NCBI GenBank assembly: GCA_037954665.1
Contig: JBBMOL010000138.1
Location: 1,736,001-1,800,000, forward strand
From: Laguncularia racemosa
Lineage: Eukaryota > Streptophyta > Magnoliopsida > Myrtales > Combretaceae
DNA: 64,000 nt
Direction of reading: 5' to 3'
The translations under genes and the position numbers were made by a program. The notes under the pieces are model-generated. The model was not told the origin of the DNA. It searched no databases and saw only the letters and a list, made by a program, of their open reading frames with translations. Shown in pieces: positions 24,162 to 35,087 of this stretch (the first letter of the stretch is position 1; every line of letters begins with the position of its first letter).

Positions 24162-25304
24162 ATGTCTGATCAAAGTCCTACTAATGGAGAGAAGGGAGGC
24201 GTAGATAAGAAATTGATGTTTGAGGCATTATTCGGTGAGATGAGAAAAATGCTGAGTGCTGAAATGGAGCAAGTCCATGAGAGGTTGGATAAGATGGAGC
24301 AGAGTAGGGAACCGTCGGGTGGTAATGTTGTGGGGAGAAGAACCAATAGGCATTCAAGAGGGGGAGTGAGTATAGAAGAGAAGGAGGATACTGATTCAGG
24401 GGAATATGGCTTCATGAGGGAGAGAAGAGATACCCAACGGCGAGATGGTAATTTGGGTAGTATTAAGATGAAGATACCTTCCTTTCAAGGGAAGAATGAT
24501 CCAGAGCTGTATTTGGAGTGGGAGAGAAAAGTGGACCATGTATTTGATTGCCATAATTACAATGAGGAGAAGAAGATAAAGTTAGCTGCAATTGAATTTT
24601 TTTATTATGCCAGTGTATGGTGGGATCAGTTGGTGCGTAATAGGAGAAGGTATGGTGAGAGGTTTGTTAGCACTTGGAATGAGATGAAAACAATTATGCG
24701 GAAGAGATTTATCCCTAGTCATTATTATAGGGATTTGCATAGGAAATTACAGGGGTTGACACAAGGGTCAAAGAGTGTAGAGGATTATTATAAGGAGATG
24801 GAGATAACTATGATTAGAGCTAAAGTAGATGAGGAAGATGAGGCTACAATGGCTAGATTCATCAATGGGTTGAATCGGGAGATCGCTGATGTAGTAGACT
24901 TACAACATTATGTGGATATTGAGGAATTGTTGCATAAGGCGATCAAGGTAGAGAAGCAGTTGAAGTATAAAGGGAATTCTAAATCTTGGGTGACTTCTAA
25001 CTCTTCATGGAAGTCAAATTGGAAGAAGAACACTGCAAACTCAAAACCAAAAGAGGATGTGAAGGCTAAGAGTCCAGTTACTTCCACTAAAGGTAAATCT
25101 GACACTAAACCATTCACTAGAACTCGTGATGTCAAATGTTTCAGGTGTCAGGGGTTTCGACATATTGCATCTCAAGGTCCAAATCAAAGGGCCATGATCA
25201 TTCGGAATAATGGAGATATGGAGAGTATTAGTTCCAGTGATGATGACATGCCACCATTGGAAGATTGTAGTGATGTGGACGTTCGATCGGAGGGTAATGT
25301 ATGA
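24162..25304 (+). CDS. E3 Gag, with altered zinc knuckle and truncated end
   Basis: A 380-residue frame from MSDQSPTNGEKGG. It has a coiled-coil N-terminus (about residues 20-50), the retrotransposon Gag core (IKMKIPSFQGKNDPELYLEW, VWWDQL, RFIPSHYYRDLH, VEDYYKEMEITM, ATMARFINGLNREIADVV) at about 100-255, a Lys/Ser-rich linker, and a zinc knuckle near residues 326-339, CFRCQGFRHIASQG. The last Cys of CX2CX4HX4C is Gly; E4 keeps Cys. Gag forms the particle and the knuckle binds RNA. After the acidic MPPLEDCSD segment the frame ends abruptly because a deletion of about 0.39 kb relative to E4 removed protease and shifted the frame. Confidence 0.88.
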   Translation: MSDQSPTNGEKGGVDKKLMFEALFGEMRKMLSAEMEQVHERLDKMEQSREPSGGNVVGRRTNRHSRGGVSIEEKEDTDSGEYGFMRERRDTQRRDGNLGSIKMKIPSFQGKNDPELYLEWERKVDHVFDCHNYNEEKKIKLAAIEFFYYASVWWDQLVRNRRRYGERFVSTWNEMKTIMRKRFIPSHYYRDLHRKLQGLTQGSKSVEDYYKEMEITMIRAKVDEEDEATMARFINGLNREIADVVDLQHYVDIEELLHKAIKVEKQLKYKGNSKSWVTSNSSWKSNWKKNTANSKPKEDVKAKSPVTSTKGKSDTKPFTRTRDVKCFRCQGFRHIASQGPNQRAMIIRNNGDMESISSSDDDMPPLEDCSDVDVRSEGNV

Positions 25305-28300
25305 TGGGTACAAGAACCATTACTCTTTTGTTTTAAACAAGAGAAATGTGGTTCTAACTCCCCAGAAACCATGGGAGGCTTGTGAGGATCAAGTGAGGCT
25401 CGCAAAAGAGTTTAGAGAGAAACACTTGAGTGGACAAGAAAAGAGTGAAAAAGAAAGAAAGAGTGAGAGGCAAACACATGTGAGACAAGAGAGTGAAGAG
25501 CTTAACACACTGAGTGGAGAGAAAATTGCAGGAGAGAGTGGAGTTGCAAGAAAAAGTGAGGTTAAAGGTGCAATAGTGGCCAGGAAACAACTACTTGTAC
25601 TCATGTACAAGGATTTATATTTTACTACCACTAACCTTAACTCTTCTTTGCCAAGTGTGGTTGTGTCTCTTTTGCAGGAATATGGGGACTTGTTTCCTGA
25701 GGAAGTCCCAAGGGGATTGCCTCCACTAAGAGGCATTGAGCACCAGATTGACTTTATCCCAGGTGTTTCCATTCCTAATCGGCCAGCTTATCGGGCCAAT
25801 CCAGAGGAAACTAAGGAGATCCAAAGGCAGGTTGATGATCTAGTAGAGAAGGGGTTTGTGAGAGAAAGCCTCGGTCCATGCTCAGTTCCTGTCATCCTGG
25901 TTCCCAAGAAGGATGGAACATGGCGGATGTGTGTTGATTGTCGAGCAATCAACAAGATCACAGTTAAGTATAGACATCCTATCCCTAGACTTGATGATAT
26001 GCTTGATGAGTTGCATGGTGCCTGTTTGTTTTCCAAAATTGATTTAAAGAATGGTTATTACCAAATTCGCATGAAAGAGGGAGATGAGTGGAAAACGGCT
26101 TTTAAAACTAAACATGGTTTATATGAGTGGATGGTAATGCCTTTTGGATTAACAAATGCGCCTAGCACATTTATGAGGTTGATGAATCATGTTCTTCGCG
26201 TTTTCATTGGAAAGTTTGTTGTTGTCTACTTTGATGATATCTTAGTTTACAGCATGACTTTAAATGAACATATTCAGCATTTACAAAGTGTGTTTACTGT
26301 TTTGCGAGAAAACAAGTTGTATGCAAACTTGAAGAAGTGCACCTTTTGTATGGAATCTGTGGTTTTTCTTGGATTTGTTGTAGGTGCAGATGGGATTTCT
26401 ATGGATGAAGAAAAGGTGAAGGCGATCAGGGAGTGGCCAACACTTAGGAACGCAAGTGAGGTCAGGAGCTTTCATGGGTTAGCAAGTTTTTATAGGAGGT
26501 TTGTTAGGGACTTTAGTTCTATAGCTGCTCCTTTAAATGATCTTGTTAAGAAGAATGCTGAGTTTAGGTGGACTAAAGTGCATGAGGAGGCTTTTAATGT
26601 TTTGAAAGGTAAGTTGACTAATGCACCATTACTTATTCTACCTAATTTTGAGAAGGTTTTTGAAATTGAATGCGATGCTTCTGGGAAAGGTATTGGTGGT
26701 GTTTTGATGCAGGAATCTAAACCGATCGCTTATTTTAGCGAAAAACTCAGTGGCGCTGCATTAAATTACCCAGTCTATGACAAGGAGTTATATGCTCTGG
26801 TGAGGACCTTGCAAACTTGGCAACATTACCTATGGCCTAAGGAGTTCATCATTCATTCCAATCATGAGAGTCTGAAGTTTCTGAAAACTCAAGGTAAGTT
26901 GAACAAGAGACATGCAAAGTGGCTGGAGTTCATTGAGACATTTCCATATGTGATTAAATACAAGCAAGGAAAAGAGAATGTGGTGGCTGATGCACTTTCT
27001 CGAAGGTATTCACTTTTGACTTCTTTGCATACTAGATTGCTTGGATTTGAACTCATTAAGGAATTGTATGAGACTGATGCTGATTTTGGTCAAATTTGGG
27101 TTGCTTGTGCTGAGTCTGGACATGCTGACTTTTATAGGCATGATGGGTACTTGTTTAAGAAAGATAGGTTGTGTGTGCCTAAAAGTTCTGTGCGTGAATT
27201 GCTTGTGAGGGAAACACATGGGGGTGGTTTACTGGGACACTTTGGTGTTAAAAAGACTTTGGATATTTTGCATGAACACTTTTATTGGCCAAAAATGAAG
27301 CATGATGTGCAAACTGTGTGTGACAAGTGCATTACATGTAGACAGGCTAAATCCAAAGTAATGCCCCATGGAGAATACATTCCATTACCCGTGCCTAATT
27401 AACCCTGGACTGACATTTCTATGGATTTTATATTAGGGTTACCACGGTCTCAAAGTGGAAAAGATAGCATATTTGTTGTTGTTGATAGGTTTAGCAAGAT
27501 GGCTCATTTCATTGCCTGTTCTAAATCTAATGATGCACAACATATTGCTGATTTGTTCTTTAGAGAGATTGTGCGATTGCATGGCTTGCCCAATTCTATT
27601 GTGAGTGATAGGGATGTGAAATTCTTGAGTCATTTTTGGCGTACTCTGTGGAATAGGCTAGGCACTAAGCTGTTGTTCTCTACTGTTGCACACCCTCAAA
27701 CTGATGGTCAGACCAAAGTAGTCAATAGGACTCTTTCAACCTTGTTGCGTGCTGTGATTCATCAAAATTTGAAACAATGGGAGAAATGTCTACCCCATGT
27801 AGAATTTGCATATAATAGAACTGTACATTCCACTACATCTTACTCTCCATTTGAGATTGTGTATGGTTTTAATCCTTTGACTCCACTGGATATTTTGCCT
27901 TTGCCTGTTAATGAATTTGTTGATCTTGATGGAAAGAAAAAGGCAGAATTTGTGCGGGAATTGCATGCTCAGGTGCGGGCTAACATTGAGAAGAAGAATG
28001 AGCATTATGCTCGCCAGGCCAATAAGGGTCGTGTGAAGGTTGTCTTTCATCCAGGAGATTGGGTGTGGGTGCATCTGAGAAAGGAGCGATTTGCCGAACA
28101 ACGAAAATCTAAGTTGCACCCTAGAGGAGATGGGCCATTCCAAGTGTTGGAACGCATCAATGATAACGCTTACAAGATTGACTTACCAAGTCACTATGGT
28201 AATGTAAGCGCAACTTTTAATGTTTCTGACCTTACTCTATATGATGCAGGTGATTCGAGGACGAATCTTTTCGAGGAAGGAGGGAATGATGGGGATCAGC

Positions 28301-28551
28301 TAACATCAAGAGTTCAAGAGTCAAAATCCAATGACCCGTTACATGGTATTGGAGGTCCAATGACAAGAGCTAGAGCTAAGCGGATGAGAGAAGCTTTGCA
28401 AGGATTAGTGATGGAGCTGCAAGAGAAGGAACTGAGCTTTACCAAGGGAGAATCGACATTTATTCACATTATCCAAGCTTCCAAAGAGGATCCCGAGAGA
28501 ACCAGCCTTGAATGGAGGACAGAGGCTGACACGGTTCCGGGTACGGCTTGA
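25272..28551 (+). pseudogene. E3 pol: RT, RNase H, integrase (no protease)
   Basis: The homologous region starts at FDRRVMYDGYKN, the sequence that follows protease in E4. Then come a Lys/Glu/Ser linker, RT (VPKKDGTWRMCVDCRAINK, FSKIDLKNGYYQIRMKEG, VMPFGLTNAPSTF, FVVVYFDDILVYS), RNase H (CDASGKGIGGVLM, YDKELYALV, and SNHESL where SDHESL or TDHESL is usual), and the integrase zinc region (GHFGVKKTLDILHEHFYW, CDKCITC). A TAA at about 27400 replaces Gln before PWTDISMDF. The core has FVVVDRFSKM and SIVSDRDVKF, but the third catalytic residue reads GQTKVVNRTL, Lys where Glu is standard. The tail (DSRTNLFEEGGND, MTRARAKRM) extends 265 bp into the 3' LTR, ending at 28551. I see no chromodomain. Confidence 0.88.
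28273..28286 (+). other. E3 polypurine tract
   Basis: GAGGAAGGAGGGAA directly abuts the 3' LTR start TGATGGGG at 28287. It would prime plus-strand DNA, and it lies inside the pol coding frame (EEGGN). Confidence 0.9.
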
Positions 28552-29036
28552 GACACGGCCTGAAGGTCTGTCACAGACTCTGACATGGTTCTGGGCACGG
28601 CTGGGGACACGGCTTACAGAACTTTCACAGAAGCTTACACGGGTTAAGACACGGCTTGGGACACGGCCGTGTACTGCACTCGTCACACGTTCAGACGCGA
28701 ATATTATTATTTATTTCCACGTGTACGCTTAGATTTTTTTCCCCTTTTTAGGTATTTTACGGGGCCATATAAATACTTTTTTTCGTCAGACCAATGGACG
28801 GATAGTTGTTGAATACACATTTTGAGAGCTCTCTCTCTTTTGTTCTTTGCGAAAGAACTCCTTTTCGATTTCTTCGATCTAAACGCTCGGGGAAGTCATC
28901 TTGATAACTTAGGTTTCAATCAGCAGGTGTGGTTGGGGTCTAGTTCCGTTCATCACTTGTTCAAGACGATACTTGGGAATCCGATTTCAATCACGATTGA
29001 CGGGTTCTAGGTTTAATATACCTAGGGTTCGCATCA
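28287..29036 (+). repeat. E3 3' LTR
   Basis: A 750-bp copy of 22669-23418 with about 12 substitutions counted by eye, clustered in the ACACGG motif zone. It ends GCATCA and is followed by the duplication AAACC. It encodes the last 88 residues of pol. Confidence 0.95.
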
Positions 29037-29041
29037 AAACC

Positions 29042-29197
29042 CTAATTCGATTCCCCTGTCACAGTCCCCTCCTCTCGAAATTCCCTTGTCCACAAGGGAG
29101 AATAGGGATATCTGAGCTTCAAATCCTCCAAGAACTCCCAAGTCGCGTCTGTTGGAGGACGGTTTCGCCATAAGATAAGTCCCATAGTTTCCGTGAC
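29042..29197 (-). pseudogene. E5 chromodomain second half and C-terminal tail
   Basis: Read on the minus strand from 29192 (inside the 5-bp duplication): ETMGLILWRNRPPTDATWEF followed by LEDLKLRYP. The WxxxPPTDATWExxxxL pattern is the second half of an integrase chromodomain; the first half, ILDRKMVKRGN, lies at about 31262-31300 across the solo LTR. After RYP a one- or two-base frameshift gives FSLVDKGISRGGDCDR, the standard tail. It continues past the E3 insertion (ELGFLAVKSREW...) to a stop at 22597-22595. Chromodomains are thought to guide integration to heterochromatin. Confidence 0.75.
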
Positions 29198-31261
29198 TGT
29201 CGAGTCTATTTTTTTGAATTCCCATTCCTAATCCGATCTAGACTAGACCCTATGCTCATCTAATGTAGATCCTCGACTTGAATTAGGAATTTTGTTTGAT
29301 TTTTGGAGTCGCCACCCAACTGTTGTTGGGAAATATTGAATTAAGACTAAAGGAACGGATTAGTCTTAATTTGGATCACTAGTCGTCGTGATTTCCTCTT
29401 CTCGTTTTTGTGAAAAGAGGAAAAGGGAAAACCAGAGTTTCTAAGTCCGGAGGCTAACCTATTAAAACCTCACGGTTACCACCTAGTCTCCTAAAATTGT
29501 TCTCATCTAGAAATGTCTTTTATTTTGTTTCTGTTACTTTTTATTATGTTTTTTATTATTATAAGAAAATGATTTTTTATTTCATTTTTATAGGTTGACC
29601 CGAATGGGTGCCTACGTATCTGCTAGTCAGGATCAAACAAGCTGTAGTTCGCTTTTTCTGAAAACTTTAAGTGTGTTTGTGAATTTTAATTTTGAAAATC
29701 TCTTTCGATTTATGTTTTTAACATTTTTGGGATTTTTCTAAAAAATCTAAACCTAAGCTTAGTAATTTGATCTTTGAAAATAACTTTTGGGGAAAACATC
29801 AATTTTGGATTTATTTGAGAAAATGATTTTTCTAAGTGATAAAACTCATTTTTTTCTATTTTTATAATTTTTGAATTTTTATTAATCTTTTTATTTTTTA
29901 ATTTTTATGATTTTTTATTTCTTTTCGATTTTTCCTTATTCTTCTACAATTTTTATAATTTTTATGAGTTTTCATGATTTTTATAGTTTTTTTATGATTT
30001 TTATTGATTTTTGTTAAAAATTTTATCCTAAACTATTATCTATCCTAAAGTTTTAGTATTATTTTTCTAATATTTATATTTTTTTTCTACATTTTTATTA
30101 TTTTTTCTTATTATTATTTTATTTTATTTATTTTATTTTTTTTCTTATTATTAAATCCTAAAGAAATCTAATTTCTAACATTTTCCTATTTATTGAAAAT
30201 AAAACATAAACAAATAAATAAATAAATAACCAACAAATTAATAAATTAATTGGAAAAATCTGGAAAATCCGACTTACCTGGATTCGGGTCGGTGCGCGGG
30301 TCGGGTCGAATCGGGTCGGGTCGGATCGGTTGGTCACAGCGGCGGGGAGTGCTCGTTCACGGCGTTCTGGCGGCCTTTTGCAACGGGTGAGGTGTCGAAT
30401 CCTAGCTTCTCGAGGGTGGTGAATCCAATGGTGGCGATGGTTTGCTCTCAGAACGTCTCATGGTGGTGGCTCAGCTCCGATCGATGATCGCGATTTTGGG
30501 TTTCCTCCGATGCTCTCCGATTTGCTCTATTTTCTCACTTTCTCTCAATTGTGATATGTGATTTAGCTTCCTCCACTCCTCTTCTATTTATAGGCGTTCG
30601 AAATCAAGTTGGATAAGCTCGGATTTCCTCCAATCAAAGCAAATCGGATCGACGGTTAAATAAACCAACTCCGATTCGTGTAAATCCTTTGATTTATTGA
30701 GATTTGATTCCAATTGGATGATGTTTATCTCAATTCTGTTGAAGATCTGTTGGATTTGTGCAAAAAAATCGAATTGAAATGGCCAAAATTCGAATTTTTC
30801 CTTCGCCGGTGATCTCGGACCCAAGGTAGAAGACAATCACGCGCTCGGCACGTGCGTTCCCTCCAGCCAATTAGATGCTGCCACATGTCCTGGATAAGTA
30901 AGAAAAACACAAAACGTGGAAACTGCTTCCCCCACGTTTCGAACCTGCGACCGAGCCCTCCTGCGCGTGCCTTAGACCATGGTTCGGACCAGCTGGGCTA
31001 GCCCATTTTCCCGATTTTTCTAATTTCGCAAATTGCATATATGCAATGAGATTTTTTTATTTTTTTGTATTTTTTGAAATTTAAAAAATTTATAAAAATT
31101 ATTTATTGCTTATTATTGCCATTTCTGAAATCATTTTTCAAAATTGATGTGTTTTCCTATTTATTTTTATTTTTTGAATATTTTTATTATTTATGCTAAA
31201 TTAGGAAAAAATTGGAAATTGATTATTATTCATTCCTAAGGAAAAAATGGGGGTGTTTACA
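29198..31261 (-). repeat. Solo LTR of a Tat/Ogre-type element, inside the E5 chromodomain
   Basis: A 2064-bp LTR on the minus strand. It begins TGTAAACACCCCC at 31261 (compare TGTAAACACTC of E1) and ends AATAGACTCGACA at 29198. Flanking duplications are GCGAC (31262-31266) and GTGAC (29193-29197), one mismatch. It shares with the E1 LTRs the TATAAATAG box (30592-30584), CAGGTAAGT (30280-30272) and a GGGTGGCGACTCC block (about 29315), but is otherwise diverged: a related subfamily. No internal region remains, so it arose by recombination between two LTRs. It includes a GC-rich CGGGT-repeat patch at about 30284-30335. Confidence 0.88.
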
Positions 31262-31266
31262 GCGAC

Positions 31267-33489
31267 ATTCCCTCTTTTTACCATCTTTCTGTCTAATATT
31301 TGCACTGGATCTAACTCATTTTCTTCATTTATTGTAGGTGGTGAGGGAAGATGGTCATTTCTAGAGCCATGGTAGCGCTTCAACTGTGAAACATGGAAGG
31401 TGTGATGTATATCCGCTTCTGTTGGCAGCTCTAATCGGTACGCCACCTTCCCTATCATGTCTACTATTTTGTAAGGCCCGTAATATTTAGCTGCTAGCTT
31501 AGGATTTAAGGTTCTCTTTAAGCTTCCTTGCCGGTAGGGTTGTAGCTTAAGTAAAACCCTATCTCTAATGTTAAACTCTCGGTCAGTCCTCTTCCTATCG
31601 GCTTGTTGTTTCATCCTATTCTAGGCTCTCCGGAGATGAAACTTTAGGACTTTAATTGCTTCTTCCCTCTCGGTCAACATGCTGTCTACAGTGGCATTAT
31701 GTGAGTCCCTGGAATGTACGGAAGGTGTAGTGGAGGAGGATACCCATATAGGATCTCAAAAGGAGTCTTTTTAGCACTCAAATGGTAGTTAGTGTTATAC
31801 CACCATTCAGCCACTGCTAAATATTGACCCCATTTCCTAGGACTATCACTGGTCATACATCTGAGATAGGTTTCCAGACACCTATTGACCCTCTCCGTTT
31901 GTCCATCCATCTATGGATGGTAGGCTGTGGATAAATTCAATTCGACCCCTTGTAGCTTAAAGAATTCTTGCAAGAAATGACTAATGAATATAGGATCTCG
32001 ATCACTAGTTAAGCTTTCTAGTAATCCATGCAGCTTGAACACATGTTCCAGATATAACCTAGCCACCTGAGAAGCTGTGTATGGGTGGGGCAAAGCCAAA
32101 AAATGTGCATACTTACTTAGGCGATCTACTACTACCATAATCACCTCTCGCCTTTGGGATTTAGGAAGACCTTTTATAAAATCCATGGTAACTTCAGCCC
32201 AACAGGTGCTAGGAACCGGTAATGGTTGTAGTAACCTAGGTGTAGCAATATTTTCAAAATTGTGTCGTTGGCAGATTTCACAATCTTGCACATATTGCCT
32301 CACATCTTTCTCTAGCTTGGGCCAATAGAACACAACACCTAACTTCTTGTAAGTAGTATGGGCCCCTAAATGTCCTCCAAGTACCCCATCATGATACATT
32401 CTTAATAGTCTCCTCCTCAATGGAATCGAAGGTCCCACCACACATTTACCCTTCCTCCTTAACATTTCGTTATTCAAGGTGAAATTTTTACACACCTTTC
32501 CTGTTTCCAGTTGGTTTAGGATATCCAAGTAGCCTCCTGGAAACTTCCAGTTGTCTCTAATTTCTTGAATCAGTTTAGGGGTGGTGATGGTCACCTTCAG
32601 GGTTTTCAACTCAGCATGACCCAATCTAGACAGGGCATCGACAGTAGCATTAGTTTGTCCACTCTTGTATTGTATCTCGTAATCCATCCCTAACAACTTA
32701 GTTAACCACTTATGTTGACTAGAAGTAACTAGTCGTTGTTCCAACAAGTGTTTCAAGCTTTGATGGTCAGTTTTGATCACAAAGTGTTGTCCCATCAAGC
32801 AGTGTCGCCATTTTTCCACTGCATATACTAAAGCTAGCAATTCCTTTTCATATACAGACAACCCTTATTGTCTTTGAGATAAGGTCTTGCTTAAGAAGGC
32901 TATTGGGTGACGTTCTTGCATCAAAACGGCTCCAATTCCATCCCCACTAGCATCCGTCTCTACCACAAACCCCTTAGTGTAATCCAGTAAGCTTAAAACT
33001 GGGGAACTTACCATAGCTGCCTTAAGAGCTTCAAAAGCCTGTAAGCAAGTATGATCCCAATGGAAGTTATCCTTTTTTAACAACAATGTAAGGGTCCTTG
33101 CAATAACACTATAACCACTGATGAACCTTCTATAATAGCCCGTCAATCCCAAAAAGCCTCTTAGTTGCCTTATATTCTTAGGAATTGGCCACTTAACAAT
33201 GGACTCGATCTTCCTAGGGTCAGTAGCAACTCCTACCCTACTCACAATATGCTCCAAATATTCAATATGTGTTGCTCCAAAGACACACTTAGAACTCTTA
33301 AGGTAAAGCTGTTCTCGTCGAAGAACACCAAATACAGTTCGTAGGTGTTGTCCATGGTCCTCAAGTGTTGGGCTGTACACCAGAATATCGTCAAAGAAGA
33401 CTAAGACGAATTTCTACAAATAGGCCTTAAATATATGATTCATAAGTCCTTGGAAAGTAGATGGAGCATTTGTTAGGCCAAAGGGCATT
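31267..33489 (-). pseudogene. E5 pol: RT end, RNase H, integrase, chromodomain start
   Basis: On the minus strand, directly after the E4 insertion: VMPFGLTNAPSTFQGLMNHI, a TAG near 33412, FFDDILVYSPTLED (catalytic FFDD variant of YxDD), thumb and connection (LRGFLGLTGYYRRFISGY), RNase H (TDASGDGIGAVLMQER, a TAA at 32862, YEKELLALVYAVEKWRH, VIKTDHQSLKHL with the Asp kept), integrase zinc region (YHDGVLGGHLGAHTTYKK, CEICQ), core (MVVVDRLSKYAHF, SLTSDRDPIF, then a TAG at 31911 before MDGQTERVNRCLETYLR), a frameshift near 31620-31685, and the C-terminus (YYGPYKIVDMIGKVAYRLEL, HHTFHVSQLKRYHG). The last residues, ILDRKMVKRGN, open the chromodomain. Confidence 0.88.
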
Positions 33490-33494
33490 ACCAA

Positions 33495-34401
33495 TGATAC
33501 GAACCACGCCAACCCGTGACGAAACCCAATACCAATACGTTCGGAAATTCGTTGCCTAAGACGCCCAAACACCTAAAGTGGAAAACCGCGACCCGTTGTC
33601 TATAAGCGAGACAAGAACCTTGGTATAAAAGTGAAGACGCCACAATCGGGATGGAAAACCAATTGATAAGTCGGAATGAACGCCACGGAAATCAATCCGA
33701 TAAGTTCGAATTAAGTTCTTGAAGAACCAAGAGAGGTGCCTCTCAAAAGTGTTTAATGTTCAATGACGTCTAATCTGAGTTGTTCTAAACCCTAGGAGCT
33801 TTTATACTAGGGTTACAATTAGTGTAAAAACAAGTCTAAAACGACGTAGTTTAGTTAAGTGACATAAAAAACGCGAAACAGAACAAGCTGGCCGACAGGG
33901 GATACACGGCCTGTGTACACGCCCGTGTACTTTGGCCGTGTACTTGTCTGTGCAACTTCTGGCAACATACACGCCTGTGTACTTTGACCATGTATCTTTT
34001 TGTGCAACTTTTGGCAACATACACGCCCGTATACTTTAGCTGTGTATCCTTCTGTGGATTTGCTTGACTCCATACACGGCCGTGCCTTTTAACCGTGTAT
34101 CTAGCCGTGTATGATTCTAGGCAATCTTGAGAGTCCTACACGGCCGTGCCTTGAAAGTACACGCCCTCTTCAACCTGTGTCCGGTGTGACTTGTATAAGA
34201 GCAAGGGTCTTCCCATGGTTGTTCCAATCCGTTCCAACTTCATGATTGACCCAATCCTTCTCGGCTTCATGGACATCCTTTATCAACCCGTTAAGTGCTT
34301 CCTTGAGTCGTTTTGCTCGATTTCTTATGATCGGTCTAGGCGACACTTCAAGAGGATCCACATTTCTTCTTCCGGCTTGGCTCTCATCTCGGATCTCATC
34401 A
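33495..34401 (-). repeat. E4 3' LTR
   Basis: The minus strand starts TGATGAGATCCGAG at 34401 and ends GGTTCGTATCA at 33495. The preceding polypurine tract is at 34417-34402 (TTCAAGAGGAGGGGAA). It contains a dense array of palindrome-like ACACGGCCGTGT motifs at about 33903-34170. The pol tail overlaps its start. Confidence 0.93.
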
Positions 34402-35087
34402 TTCCCCTCCTCTTGAAAAGGATTTATCCTCAAATCATTTCCTGCATCAAATGGACTCAGATCAGTAACATTAAACGTGACACTTACTGGATACTTACCT
34501 GGTAAATCTTTCTTGTATGCTATATCATGGATGTATTCAAGAATTTGAATTGGTCCATCGCCTCTAAGAAGTAATTTAGATCTACGCTGTACGGGAATCT
34601 GCTCTTTGCACATGTGATCCCAAATCCAATCTCCAGGTTCAAAAACAGCTTGTTGACAACCCTTGTTGGCTTGTTTCACATACTGCTTCGCTCTTCACTC
34701 AATATTTAGCTTTCTCACGAAATCTGTCTTAAAATCAACATCAAAACTCACAGATTTGTTAAGTGGCAATGGCAATAAATAAATAGGAACCAATGAGTTA
34801 AAACCATACACAATCTCAAATGGTGAACAATGAATAATGCTATTTAAAGCCCTATTACATGCAAACTCCACAAATGATAGATAATCCTTCCAAGTCCTAA
34901 TGTTCTTCTCTATGATTGCCCCTAACAATTGAATTAACGTCCTATTAACCACCTCAATTTTCCCATCAGTTTGTGGGTGACGGATAGTAAAAAACATCCG
35001 TTTAGTTCCCAACTTTTCCCACAAGACTCCAAAAATGACTAAAAAATTTCTCATCTCGAATACTAACAATGCTCCTAGGTATACCAT
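34170..35087 (-). pseudogene. E4 integrase core end and C-terminal tail
   Basis: In one frame with a stop near 34695: FGVLWEKLGTKRMFF, HPQTDGKIEVVNRTLIQLL (catalytic Glu kept), FVEFACNRALNS, CSPFEIVYGFNSL, then VKQANKGC, FEPGDWIWDHM, VSVTFNVTDLSPF, NPFQEEGND and the Arg/Lys-rich RPIIRNRAKRLKEALNG. The final part lies inside the 3' LTR, the same overlap as E3. It joins the upstream frame through a frameshift near 35045. Confidence 0.85.

Larger units (their letters stand above)
22669..29036 (+). mobile_element. E3: young CRM-like Ty3/gypsy element, protease deleted
   Basis: A 6368-bp element with LTRs of 750 bp each, perfect 5-bp duplications AAACC (22664-22668 and 29037-29041), a tRNA-Met primer site, gag, pol and a polypurine tract. 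The LTRs differ at about 12 positions by my count, nearly all transitions. The pol frame runs on into the 3' LTR, the LTR starts TGATG and the tail carries GGPMTRARAKR; these recall the CRM (centromeric) lineage. It sits in the 3' coding end of E5. The leader 23433-24161 is untranslated and holds an 18-G run at 23683-23700. It lacks protease and carries a stop and a changed catalytic residue in integrase, so it could move only with help in trans. Confidence 0.92.

Noticed and set aside
34191..34505. Plus-strand frame with a hydrophobic peptide in the E4 LTR/pol overlap
   Set aside because: Antisense to the E4 polyprotein tail and repeated in the other LTR; not a separate gene.
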